Positions 1-10,332 of a stretch of DNA of 64,000 nucleotides are shown here, piece by piece (position 1 is the first letter of the stretch; each line of letters starts with the position of its first letter). Position numbers and translations under genes: made by a program. The notes under the pieces were generated by a model. It did no database searches, was not told the origin of the DNA, and saw nothing but the letters and a program-made list of their open reading frames with translations. Origin of the DNA: Plutella xylostella (lineage: Eukaryota > Arthropoda > Insecta > Lepidoptera > Plutellidae); assembly GCF_932276165.1 (NCBI RefSeq), contig NC_064009.1, positions 7,316,001-7,380,000 on the forward strand. The letters are read 5' to 3'.

Positions 1-495
1 TTAAATCCTATTGAACTTGTGTGGCAGTACGTGAAAGGCGAGCTCGCAAGAACGTCGATTGACTCTAACTTAGATAAAGAGATAAAAGACTAAATCTATT
101 TAATTTTATTTAACTTTGTTGTGCAAGACGCCCTTAGAGTTGCTTTTCTCTAATTATTCGCCTGAAAAGTGGAGAAATTGTGACGACCATGTCATAAAAA
201 ATTAAGACGAATATTATAAATCTGATAGAGTATTTGACGATGTATTGGACAGGTATGTTATGGTTTATTTATAATTTAATGTAAATTAAACATAAAATAT
301 TATAGGTGTACACTGAACTAATATGACTGGCGTACTCTAGTAGAGTATTTCAAAGTAGGTATAATGTTTTTTGGTTTTTGTCTTAGATTTATAATTGAAG
401 TTAATGAAAACGATGATGAAGATTAGGATGACGACGACAATGAACAAGTTCAAACAGAGAGTGAACATGAAAGTGACATGGAAATTGATTTATAA
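1..495 (+). pseudogene. Dead, spliced DDE transposase, C-terminal part (copy 1)
   Basis: The first codons read LNPIELVW, the block that carries the catalytic Glu in IS630/Tc1/mariner transposases, followed by YVKGELARTSIDSNL. The frame is broken by a ~43-bp insertion at 91-133 that repeats the end of a nearby MITE. Beyond it, the relative of LELLFSNYSPEKW resumes and runs to a TAA near 203. After the stop the frame still reads DEYYKSDRVFDDVLD to a good donor (GTATGT at 253). A TTGTCTTAG acceptor ends at 386, giving a 134-bp intron. The second exon encodes a strongly acidic tail rich in D and E (387-495), with one in-frame TAG where copy 2 has GAG. The family is inferred from the DDE block; the gene cannot make a working enzyme. 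Confidence 0.7.
91..133 (+). repeat. Inserted end of a palindromic MITE
   Basis: About 43 bp ending in TTTGTTGTGCAAGAC interrupts the transposase frame here and is absent from the paralogue near 33320. The same sequence forms one arm of the palindromic repeat at 32187-32285. It looks like a solo MITE end, or the remnant of an excised or deleted MITE. Confidence 0.55.
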
Positions 496-766
496 AATAA
501 AACACTCTTACATAAATAAATTCAAATTGGTAGATATTCTGAAGGTAAACATCCAAATTTTAATGCTGTCAAACTATAAATTTTAAGCTAAATATGACAT
601 TTACGGGAACACTCATAGAATAAAATTTTTCTTACGTCAGAAATAGTTACAAGCTATCGCGAGATTAATCCGGGCACACTTTTCTACGTGTGTAGCATGT
701 CGTGCTACCTCGCCCCCGCCACTTCTTACACCCCGCAAGGAGGGTCGCCAAGTAACTTGCCACATT

Positions 767-2039
767 ATAGGTTTACAACTAACAGCAATGGTCGTTAATC
801 ATGATAGTGCGGAATCGTAAACGACATAGTATAAGGCCTCTACAAAGTACTAACCTGTGAAAAATAAAACCAACTATAAACCCCATTGAAAATAAAACAA
901 ACTATAAACCCCATTGAAAATAAAACACCGGTAATACTTACTTTAACGGCCTTTGGAAAATTTACCGACTGTTAACTTAATATTGTTTTAACTTACCTTA
1001 AAGACGCTCTGTAGGGATGCCTCACAAGCACTAAAAGTGAAAATAATAGCCTTTATAGAACTAGGAGTGGAATGAACTGTTGCCTTGCAGAGTTCAATAT
1101 TTCGTCACCTCGAGATTGTTTCAGATGCCGATTTAGTTTAGGTATGATAACATTGATTTTTATGTGTAACTGCGTAGACTGCATTTTGCAGTTATCTCTT
1201 AAGGTAACATTATTGAAACTGCTAGCTAGAAAAATATGTTAGCGGAAAAGTTAAACAATTTTAACGTTTGCTGTACTTATTGTGTTTTATTTTGTAGAGC
1301 GTAGATAAAACTTTTCAGCTAACGCACTCTGTTTCTTGAGTGTGATAAAATCTAGCTGCAACTGTCAGTCGCCACCTTTAAAAATATGTACTTGAGTGGT
1401 TACTCACCTGTAGAAAGATTCTAAACGTTTTATAAAAAGCGGGGGGTGTATTTTTGTTCCCATGTTATCTTGATGTTGATTTCACTTTTGTGCTCGTTTC
1501 TTATGAAAAAAGATCAGCTGATTATGTGCCTATTGTGTGGCGGGGTATTCAGGGGCTGGTCGCTGAATGCCAACATTATCCGGATCAGAATGTTCAGACA
1601 TGCGCTATCCGTAAATTAAATCTTCTCAGCGTATTCGGTTTATTTTGTTAACATTATTTTATTATTTCACTCCAATAGTAGGCAGGTAAGTAGGTATAAG
1701 TACAGTGCTCCAAAATTGATAATGCGCATAGAAATCTTTGACAGATCGGTTGTTTTCGATTATGTGACACATGATATTGACTCCTATTTCTTTCGAACAA
1801 GGTGCAAAATGCAAGTGTTTTTTTAAGGCTCTTACGATTTAATGATTCGGTTGTGAAGATCTGCATGTGCATTATTAATTTTGGACAAGTGTACATGTAT
1901 AAAGATTTCTTAAACTTACTCGGGCAATAACTGAAAAATTCCAGCCGACAGTTAAATCTTGGGTTTCCAAATTTTTCGAAATTTCCACTGCAATAGAAGA
2001 AGTATAGCATGGAGTATACCGCTCTTTCATGAATAAGAA
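767..2039. other. No gene recognised; short 28-bp tandem repeat
   Basis: AT-rich sequence with no convincing coding region. The only structure seen is a 28-bp unit containing AACTATAAACCCCATTG, present twice at 861-888 and 889-916 with a partial third copy to about 926. The short open frames here have no recognisable product. Confidence 0.5.
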
Positions 2040-2259
2040 TCCTAATCCTAATCCTAACTAATATTATAAATGCGAAAGTAACTGTGTCTGTCTGTCTGTC
2101 TGTCTGTTACTCTTTCACGCCAAAACTACTGAACGGATTTGAATGAAATTTGGTATACATATGGTCTAGACCCTGAGAAAGAACATAGGCTACTTTTTAT
2201 CCCGGAATTCCCACGGGAAAATCTTTTTAAGGCGAAGCGAAGCTCGCGGGCACAGCTAG
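2040..2259 (+). mobile_element. Non-autonomous Helitron-like element H1
   Basis: Starts with TCCTAA repeats after an A, contains a (GTCT)n microsatellite and the conserved block CCCGGAATTCCCACGGGAAA, and ends in CACAGCTAG followed by T. Just before the end, GCGAAGC-GAA-GCTCGC can form a small hairpin. The 5' TC, 3' CTAG, end hairpin and insertion between A and T are Helitron hallmarks. No Rep/helicase frame is present. H2 follows it directly. Confidence 0.6.
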
Positions 2260-2465
2260 TCCTAATCCTAACTAATATTATAAATGCGAAAGTAACTGTG
2301 TCTGTCTGTCTGTCTGTCTGTTACTCTTTCACGGCAAAACTACTGAACGGATTTGAATGAAATTTGGTATACATACGGTCTAGACCCTGGGAAAGAACAT
2401 AGGCTACTTTTTATCCCGGAATTCCCACGGGAAAACTTTTTAAGCGAAGCGCGCGGGAACAGCTA
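2260..2465 (+). mobile_element. Non-autonomous Helitron-like element H2, head-to-tail with H1
   Basis: A second copy begins at the base after the CTAG of H1, with the same TCCTAATCCTAACTAATATT start, (GTCT)n tract and CCCGGAATTCCC block. Its end is degenerate (AACAGCTATA instead of CACAGCTAG). Confidence 0.6.
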
Positions 2466-5282
2466 TATGAAATAAATGTGAAATGTACTCTGCGTATAGG
2501 CTAGATTATGATGATTGATTCCTCTGTGATCATAATAATATATTTTATCCTGCATTTTTAATAGTATTTCGCCGAACCCGGCTGCTTGCTCTCAAAGGAC
2601 GTGTTCCAAATGAAGTCAAGCTACATACAAGTGTGGACACCATTTTCAACCACCCTTTAATCTGTCGCGAGCATTGAAAAAGTTGCAGTTTTTAAAAGAC
2701 CGTTTGCAGTGTTGAAGAATATTTCACAGCGCATCAGAATATTACCAAAATATTTTTTGTGTAATTTGGGGTCAGGATTAGCAAGTGGAACTTTCTTATT
2801 GACCACGAAAGTAGATACTTATACTATTTTAAATACTGGGTCAGTGTTAGTCGCTGGGTTCAAATATGTTTGCTCTCTCCAGTGTCTGGAGTCGGTAGAT
2901 TGTGGGCAAACATAACTTATCCAATTAGTCGTGTGTGCGGCACAACTTTAGGGTATCCTGCCCGTTGTCACATGTGCATCTGTTTGAGTTGTACTTTGTA
3001 CTAAACTACTAGGAAGGTTAGAGGTACTCTATAAATGTAACAGCTGATACTGATGGAACACATTTTAAAATTGATATAATATAATGTACTTTTGAATGAC
3101 TTTTAGTAAGTGCTATTCTACAACAATTCAGGCAATCACAACGCTGCAATCCATACTTAAGTTCTGGTTAAATTAATTTTCTCAGGTGTGAAACTGACAG
3201 ACTACCTTCATGAAATATTTGTAAGGAATGAAATTGAAGATGCGTAAGTAATATTTCTTCGTAAAATCTTAATATGTAAGAGAGACTCAGAGCTCATGTT
3301 TATCAGAAAGCCTATTCCTATAATAATAATTAAATGTAATGTAAGGTAGATTTAATTTAGTTGAACATTTTTTCGGTATTATTATTGAGAGAGACTTATG
3401 AGACGATATGCCGCATTTTCTTATGTAATAAATTAAAAATAAATAATTTTAAAATAACAAATAAATCATATTTTATGTTATCACCGCTTTAATTCAGATA
3501 GGTATCCTATAACAATTGCACACATTTCTTGTCATTGACTATATTTTGACTAATTAAAGCTTTACATATAGAAAAATAAGTTTAGTCTAATTTACAGAAA
3601 TCGAGTTACAGAATATCTATCAACACATTCAATTACAGGAATTGTTTAAAAGTTACATTTCAGTTTATTTACAAGTTTCAAAAAAGTATTCACCTCAATA
3701 GGGCTCAAGTTCCTTTAGGAACAAAATTGGGGTTAACACTTTTTAGCAAAATTAATAAGTTTTAAATATTTACAGATACATACACATTTTTACAACACTG
3801 TATACCCTACTTCGTGAAATTAATAATTAAATACAGTACCTACTAGCTAACTCCATCAATATTAATTATAATTGTAAAGTTGTAAACTCGTTCATCGACC
3901 TCTCATGTGTACACCTGCAACAAAAGACAGTCAATTAATTCTAATATTGAATCATGTAAACATTTCACTAAACAAATGAGACGAGAGTCGCAGACGATTA
4001 TAAACTTATTTAATTTAGTCATACATAAGCATTTCGCAAACGTTTGTTAAAGATTTTAAAGAAAGAGTTACAGAAACCAAGTTTTTCGAAACATCGCACA
4101 ATCGATATGAAGACTGGCCACCGGCTACGTCGGACGTAAGTTTTAAGATACGTTTACATTTGTTGCATTTTTGTGTATTAATACAATACAACTTTATAAT
4201 AAATAAAAATACAGATAAACGAATCAAAATTTTAAACTTGAATTAATACAAAAGGCGCCCGCTAAAAGGATCATTTCCTGCAACCTTTCGGTGAACGAAT
4301 GACTTTCAGAATAAACGTGCATCGCATCTCGCTAGTTTGATGCAAATAATACACTAAAATGTAGAGCTTTAATTTCAATCTAAACATCACATACAACGTG
4401 CAATCCGCCTTAACCTTATGAATACGTAAGTTCCTACATTTGTAAATAACATATAAATATATTCAGTATTAATTTTCTTCTACGAATTATACTTCTTACA
4501 TATTTTGGTAGCTTTCACGAAATATCCTTACACGACCGTTAAAGCCATTAATATTTTAAAGATTCATGCTCATTCATTCGCAAATAAAGAACCTTTCAAT
4601 TCGGGGATTTAACACCTGTTTCGTTAATACCTCCAGTTACTTAATACTTGAACAATTATGAAATTTGTAAAATTATTCAATGTTTTTCATATGCCAAGCT
4701 AGCGAATCGAATATACCTAAATATAAATGAAATGACTGAAGACTATTGCTGCCTTGCTTTTATAGTACACGTACCGAAACGTTATTGCAAAACTTTTAGT
4801 TTAAGTTGCAAGTACAATGTCCCAAAGGTATAGAGCAAACATGTAAATTCCTACCTCGTGCAAGAATTTCCATCATTAGGTGGTTTAATTGTATACTTAA
4901 AAGAAGTGTAAAATGAAGATAATCTGATTGGTTCATTAGCTAGGCGAGAGCCCTTGCAGTGGTGACTTTGCTTCCGTTTCTTTTGTAAAGTTGTCGGCAC
5001 TGAATGCTCTAGAGATGGCGACTACTTTCATCAGCAAGGTAACGTTTTTAATTTCATTAATAATGCCAATTTGTTAGCTGCATCTGCTCAGAATTCCAAC
5101 TTATATGAATAAAAAATAACCTAACAATGATATAAAAAAAACATAATATATTATGTAAAATGCACTTTTAAAGGAAAACGTCGTGAGGTAACTGCACGTG
5201 AGTCTAGTCTAGGCGCGTAGTCTAGATGAGTACGGAGTACGGGGTACCCTAGTGCATTGTATTCATTAAATAAAAAATATAA
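2466..5282. other. No gene recognised
   Basis: AT-rich sequence with only short open frames and no recognisable protein or repeat. The one stretch that could be a tiny exon is 5023-5046, where a short frame from ATGGCG ends at an AAG|GTAACG donor. That is too little to call a gene. Confidence 0.45.
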
Positions 5283-5315
5283 TCCTAACTAATATTATAA
5301 ATGCGAAAGTAACTG

Positions 5316-5346
<31 letters not shown>

Positions 5347-5489
5347 TACTCTTTCACGCAAAAACTACTGAACGGATTTGAATGAAATTTGGTATACATA
5401 CGGTCTAGACCCTGGGAAAGAACATAGGCTACTTTTTATCCCGGAATTCCCACGGGAAAACTTTTTAAGGCGAAGCGAAGCGCGCGGTA
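5283..5489 (+). mobile_element. Non-autonomous Helitron-like element H3
   Basis: Same family as H1, inserted after an A: TCCTAACTAATATT start, longer (GTCT)n tract, CCCGGAATTCCCACGGG block, and a GCGAAGCGAAGCGCGCGG 3' region. The final CACAGCTAG is lost, so the 3' end is degenerate. Confidence 0.55.
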
Positions 5490-5661
5490 AACAAAAAACC
5501 CGACTGCACGCTAAAAAGATGAAAACAAGCCCCAGTGTTAATGGAAAGTATCGCAGGCGGGGACCAGCAGAGGGTTCACCATTTAGCTGAATGTTACTTA
5601 GATAGGTAGATCTATAGGTACCTTGTGTGGCGGTCAAGTTGGTCCCAGCCTGGGTTCTACC

Positions 5662-5818
5662 TTTTTTGGCCTAAGATTTATTTGCCTAATCTCATATTGC
5701 ATAGTAACGTTTGGTCAAAGTCTCGTTTCGCCGAAAATCGTATGGCATAAATCTCTTTTGGTAAAAAGTTATTTCGCATAATCTTGTTTAGCCTAATAAT
5801 GGTATGGCCAAATCTTTG
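5662..5818 (+). repeat. Degenerate ~15-16-bp tandem repeat
   Basis: About ten diverged units follow one another, each built on a core like TTTGGCCTAA with variants TTTGCCTAA, TTTGGTCAAA, TTTCGCCGAA, TATGGCATAA, TTTTGGTAAA and TTTCGCATAA, separated by about 6 bases such as TCTCG. No coding potential is seen. Confidence 0.6.
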
Positions 5819-6112
5819 TTTGTTTATAATTATATTTTTTTATTTGTAACTTTTTAGTTGTTTTTATTTTATGAAATTTTATGTCATAGATTTAGTTTAT
5901 GAACATTTTTTTATTCAATAATTTTGGTGTTGTAATTTAAATACCTACAATATGCATATTTTTGTAATGTGCTAATCAAGCCCTTTCATTTGATATCCAT
6001 CACGGCACAGTTGGAAAAATATTATTTTTTCGATCATCACTTTATGTCCTCTAGAGGGCGCTATATACATTTTAATGTAACATCACATAGCCTATAACCA
6101 TCGCGCAATTAT

Positions 6113-6152
6113 GTTATCACTTAACTTAGTAAGTTATCACTTAACTTAGTAA
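6113..6152 (+). repeat. 20-bp tandem duplication
   Basis: The unit TTATCACTTAACTTAGTAAG occurs twice in direct succession, the second copy with one change at its end. Confidence 0.7.
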
Positions 6153-6364
6153 AATGTTTCTTCATTATAAAGATAGCTGTAAGTACCTATAATTAAGTGA
6201 TCACTTTATTGAGTATTTTATTTATTTACCCTTGATGTATGTAACAAGTGTATCATTTGTTTGTCTTCAAATAAATAAATAAATAAATTAATACGCTTCT
6301 AACGATACCTCATACATCAAAATCTATCAAGCCGTTTAGGCTACAGGAGGGAACAAAGAAACAG

Positions 6365-6395
6365 ACATACATACATACATACATACATACATACA
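6365..6395 (+). repeat. (CATA)n microsatellite
   Basis: A perfect run of about seven tetranucleotide units. Confidence 0.85.
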
Positions 6396-6572
6396 ATCGA
6401 AAAACATTACCCTCCTCCTTCGGCAGTCGGGTAAAAATTGCGATACAACTCGCGACCTATCACGTGAGTATACAAGACATATACAGCGAAAAGCGGGTGG
6501 CTCGTTTGCGAGTCACCTCTGACTACCCCTTGGCACTTTTTAGTTTTACTACTGATTTAATATATAATATTA

Positions 6573-6723
6573 CTAGCTGTGCCCGCGAGCTTCGCTTCGC
6601 CTTAAAAAGTTTTCCCGTGGGAATTCCGGGATAAAAAGTAGCCTATGTTCTTTCCCAGGGTCTATACCATATGTATACCAAATTTCATTCAAATCCGTTC
6701 AGTAGTTTTGGCGTGAAAGAGTA

Positions 6724-6758
<35 letters not shown>

Positions 6759-6791
6759 CAGTTACTTTCGCATTTATAATATTAGTTAGGA
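6573..6791 (-). mobile_element. Non-autonomous Helitron-like element H4
   Basis: Minus-strand member of the H1 family with the best-preserved ends: on the minus strand it starts TCCTAACTAATATT and ends GCGGGCACAGCTAG followed by T. It carries the (GTCT)n tract and the CCCGGAATTCCC block. No protein is encoded. Confidence 0.65.
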
Positions 6792-7719
6792 TATCTGCTC
6801 TTGAAGAAAACTTGCCCTGAGCTAGGTGTATCAAGCAGTATGCTACAGGAAATCCGTGATCAATGATATCTTAAAACAAATAAATGCTATTTTTAAAGCA
6901 AACATTTGATAGCTGTGAAGTACATTATCCGTAAGTCGACGGTGAAGAATTTTTGTAAATATTTAATTGCGTCTTGTTAAAAGAGAACCTATTCATACTC
7001 ATTGCTATTTCACGTATTTTCATCGTCTGTTACGTTGGTGGTGTTTTGTATAAAATAGGTATAATATAAGTAAGTATTTTCAAAGTACCAACAACAGGAA
7101 ACCTGGAGGACCATGGATAAAAATATTCCATCAACATGTAAAAATATACTCGGCATTGCAATCGTGCACTACTATTCGATCCGAAAAAAAACAATAGCCG
7201 CGACTGACATATTATATCACCAATTTGTCTGCTAAATCTGTGATACGTAAGTACGTAAGACCTGCGATTAATATCACAAGATAACGATGGCATTATCCGG
7301 GGAAACGTGATGTCCAGGGCATCAAAAAGCTTTTCGTATAATGGCACTAAAGCGATCGCACATATAGCTCAAATCCCTGTAGAATCTTCGGGCAATAAAT
7401 AAAGGTTATAAAATATCACGTCCCTAATGTGTAACGCAAATGTCTTTAACAAATATGTAACGTATATTGAGGTAATAAATAAAATTAAAGTGCCTGAATC
7501 AAATAAATCCTCATCTAGACACTGAAACTGGTTTTTTATGATTTAGCTTTAGATTTGTTCGTTCCGGGATCGACTTATGTTCGCGAAATCGCACATTATC
7601 GTTCTGTATTTTATGTGTTTTACGATCGTTAGCATCCGCCTACTCTCGGGTCGTATGGGCTGTACGAATATATATTTCATTTGGTGAACATCCCTGTCTT
7701 TATGAATTGGATTGGCTAC
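6792..7719. other. Downstream of the receptor gene; no gene recognised
   Basis: AT-rich sequence with no recognisable frame. It lies 3' of the receptor gene on the minus strand and could hold further 3'UTR or a 3' exon, but nothing shows this directly. Confidence 0.4.
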
Positions 7720-7734
7720 GTGACTTTATTATCA

Positions 7735-7740
7735 TTGTGC
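7735..7740 (-). promoter_or_regulatory. Candidate polyadenylation signal of the NPF receptor gene
   Basis: AATAAA on the minus strand, 300 bases downstream of the receptor stop codon. The position would suit a short 3'UTR. The hexamer is common in AT-rich DNA, so this is only a candidate. Confidence 0.3.
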
Positions 7741-8039
7741 TGGTTAAGAATAACAAAATATTTACACTGCATTTTGGGAGCAGTTTCTGTAAATCGTCAT
7801 GAAACTTATGAATCGTTAATACTTTTCACTGACATTTCCCGTGATAAAATATGGTTAAAGCAAGCTTTACGACAAAATGACTAATAAGGTGACGCGTGAG
7901 AGAGCCAAATATAAAAAGTACCGCGTATCTTTCCTAAATGTAGACATTATGTTGTCTTCCATTCCTCCCTTGCATGCATTGATTTGAGACACACAGAAAA
8001 GTCAAACTGAGTAATGTAAAGGAGAATACTCACTAGTGC

Positions 8040-9359
8040 CTAGAGCGCGGACACGATGGGCTCCTTGTCGGACGAGGTCATCGACTTGTCCGCGAACATG
8101 TACAGGTTGACGCCGTCGTCGCTCGGGCTGCGGTTCTCCTCGGGCTTCTCATCTGGACTTATATTATTCTCCTCATTCTCACACACTTTCACATTACTCT
8201 CATTATACACTTCATTAAGATCTAATCTGTAATTCACTGACGGCTTGTGCACCGCCGAGGTCAGCAACGATTCCTGCACTGTTTGTTCGTTGCCGTTGCA
8301 AGTCTTTTCAGATCGAAACATATCAGTCCTTTCACTCTGATTAAATTTTCTCTTCGACTTTTTCGTGACGAGAGCCCCCAGGCAGGGGAGGATTTGTTTG
8401 AATTCTTTCCTGAAGTTCTCGTTGAGCCAGGCGTAGAGGAAGGGGTTGTAGCACGTGGACGACATGGCGATGAAGTGAGCGGCGAAGAACAGCACCATGT
8501 AGTAGCGCCAATCCTCGGCGAAGGAGTAGAAGTCACTGCTGATGTTGATGAGGTTCAGCGGCAGCCACGACAAGCCGAATATCGCCACCATCGCTATTAG
8601 CATCCTATTTGTGCGTCTTTTTCTCTCTCTCTCCGCATCTTCTTTTCTCGTATTTTTACTACCTGGCCTAGATTTTAATCTATCGTTAAGTTTTATACTA
8701 ACGCACGTATAACAGAAAGCCATAACTATGAAGGGTAAAACGAACTGCATTATAGTGGTGATGGCACCGAATGCCTTTCTTATATGGTCGGACGGCCATT
8801 TCTCCGCGCAGTAAACGTCTTCAAGGGCCATATAGTAGCCGTAAGGGAATGTTACTGATAGTGCAAACACCCATATAAAAATTATAAGACCGATACAAGT
8901 TTTCAACTGCATTCGCGGCTTGAATGGATAGATTATGACGAAGAATCTGTCGATGGCAATGGACGTTAGAGTGAGAGTAGAAATGTAGACGCTACAGCCT
9001 TGTGCGTAAGGCATGATATGGCACAGCGGTCCGCCGAATACCCACCGGCCTAGGAAGGTGTAGAGAGGAGTAAATGGAACCGCAAACACGCAGAGTAATA
9101 TATCGGAGAGTGCTAAGTTCGTGATGAAGAGATTAGTGACGGTTTGCATGGCTCGGTTGCGAATGACGGCGTAGCAGACCAGGGCGTTACCGAAGATTCC
9201 TACGACAAATATAATCGTATAAGCGGTGCAGAATGCCGCCTGGATCGCCTTATCTTCGATCGGATCAGGAGGCGAGGTGATGTTGTGATAAGAGCTGCTG
9301 TTGCTAAATTCTGTTGCATTGTAAGCGTAGAGGTATCCATTTGTAGTTTCCGTCGGCAT
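8040..9359 (-). CDS. NPFR: Neuropeptide F receptor (NPY-like class A GPCR)
   Basis: 439-residue seven-helix receptor for neuropeptide F, the insect relative of vertebrate neuropeptide Y, acting at the plasma membrane. Three N-glycosylation sequons (N14, N20, N26) precede TM1 (about 43-66, GN at 57-58). Further marks: LALSD in TM2 (D86), C113 and C184 for the extracellular disulfide, DRF in place of DRY at 137-139, FGLSWLP in TM6 (261-267), NPFLY at 305-309 and C326 as a possible palmitoylation site. The block from RKRRTNRMLIAM through CYNPFLYAWLNENFRKEF is typical of insect NPF receptors rather than sNPF receptors. The length fits the family. The ATG is the first after an in-frame TAA 9 bases upstream. 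All coding sequence is in one exon. The C-terminal tail (330-439) is hydrophilic. A related NPY-type receptor is the only serious alternative. Confidence 0.9.
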   Translation of the reverse strand: MPTETTNGYLYAYNATEFSNSSSYHNITSPPDPIEDKAIQAAFCTAYTIIFVVGIFGNALVCYAVIRNRAMQTVTNLFITNLALSDILLCVFAVPFTPLYTFLGRWVFGGPLCHIMPYAQGCSVYISTLTLTSIAIDRFFVIIYPFKPRMQLKTCIGLIIFIWVFALSVTFPYGYYMALEDVYCAEKWPSDHIRKAFGAITTIMQFVLPFIVMAFCYTCVSIKLNDRLKSRPGSKNTRKEDAERERKRRTNRMLIAMVAIFGLSWLPLNLINISSDFYSFAEDWRYYMVLFFAAHFIAMSSTCYNPFLYAWLNENFRKEFKQILPCLGALVTKKSKRKFNQSERTDMFRSEKTCNGNEQTVQESLLTSAVHKPSVNYRLDLNEVYNESNVKVCENEENNISPDEKPEENRSPSDDGVNLYMFADKSMTSSDKEPIVSAL

Positions 9360-9612
9360 AGTTTGTTAGTTATGGTCTACGTGTCGATTATAAACCTTTC
9401 AGGTTTTGTATTCTCTTCATCACTATTTGGCTGGCGATTGGACGGTTTGTGTACCGATGAGTGATTTGACTGAATCTCTTTCATAGTTATTGTATGGTAG
9501 GTGCAAAAACTTGCAAATATTGAATAGTTTCGTATTGTATATTCTGCGCCTAAATGCCTTTTCTTTTCTTCGGAAGTTTCAGCATTTTGAAATTTGACGA
9601 TTGTTTGTGTAT
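9360..9612 (-). promoter_or_regulatory. 5'UTR part of the NPF receptor exon, with splice acceptor and two uORFs
   Basis: On the minus strand a pyrimidine-rich tract ending TTTCATTTCAG stops at 9613, so the coding exon most likely starts at 9612. The 253-base leader holds two upstream ORFs: 11 codons at 9585-9550 and 35 codons at 9484-9377. Both end before the receptor ATG and could lower its translation. An in-frame TAA at 9368-9366 shows the coding sequence does not extend upstream. Confidence 0.6.
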
Positions 9613-10332
9613 CTGAAATGAAAGAAATGAATTGGTTAATTATAATGATCTTTTCTTTAGATATATGTGTAAACGGACATATTTACATGTATATGACAGA
9701 AACTGAGCCTGTAAGGTACTGAAATATGTGAATAAATTATTACATATGCCTATAAAATAAATGATTATAGTTAAGAACTTCGTACCTCAAAGTTTAATTA
9801 GAAAACTTTGTTCATGGTAATAACACGTTTAATCATATTAAAGGTTGTAAATGTTACTGCAGTTACAAAGTCATCAAGTAAAATATTTTTTGGTTATTAA
9901 AATGTAATCCTGGTAAATATGAAATCACAGTATCACGTGAAGGTGAAGGCTTTAGCAATAAAAATAGTTTAAACATATTTTTATGGTTGCTACGATAAGA
10001 TACTATATGTATTAATGTTCATACTGTGTGGTATTTAGGTATTCCAAAATGTTGATACAGTGTGAATCGGTCTTTAGTCTCTTGATTGTTTACAAAAAGC
10101 GTTCCCGAAGCCAAATTACGGATGACGTAAACACCACCATCTATCATTTAGACGAGACTACAAATCATTACCGAACAATATAGCCAGCTGGCAACTACTT
10201 AATACTTCTAATTTCTTCTGATTTACTAGTAAAAGTAATTACGACCAAGAAAAATACATAGAGGTATTAAAGCGTGGTTTGGCTATTTTTTTTATATAAA
10301 TCCACGAATTAATGCTTTCTATCTCTTTAGAC
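9613..10332. other. Probable 5'UTR intron of the NPF receptor; nothing else seen
   Basis: Upstream of the acceptor at 9613 the sequence is AT-rich without recognisable frames. If the exon at 26543-26728 is right, this and the following 17 kb are intron. Confidence 0.4.

Larger units (their letters stand above)
1..766 (+). mobile_element. Tc1/mariner-like DNA transposon, 3' part (continues beyond the left edge)
   Basis: The window opens inside this element. It holds the C-terminal part of a DDE transposase and ends at about 765 with an inverted terminus reading CTTGCCACAT followed by TA. The same terminal sequence (TGGCAAGTTACTTGGCGACC in the other orientation) forms the left end of the copy at 32689-35007, and a close variant forms that copy's right end. 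The TA next to the end fits the TA target duplication of IS630/Tc1/mariner elements. The 5' half lies outside the window, so its full length is unknown. Confidence 0.7.

Noticed and set aside
395..586. 63-codon frame repeated at 32868-33059 on the other strand
   Set aside because: It begins with TTG and is the out-of-frame reading of the transposase acidic exon; the identity of the two copies comes from the shared transposon.
5023..5046. Short first exon starting ATGGCGACTACT with a GTAACG donor
   Set aside because: Eight codons and a weak donor are not enough; no partner exon was found.
8247..8600. 117-codon frame on the plus strand
   Set aside because: Antisense to the NPF receptor and produced by its GC-rich codons; no family resemblance.
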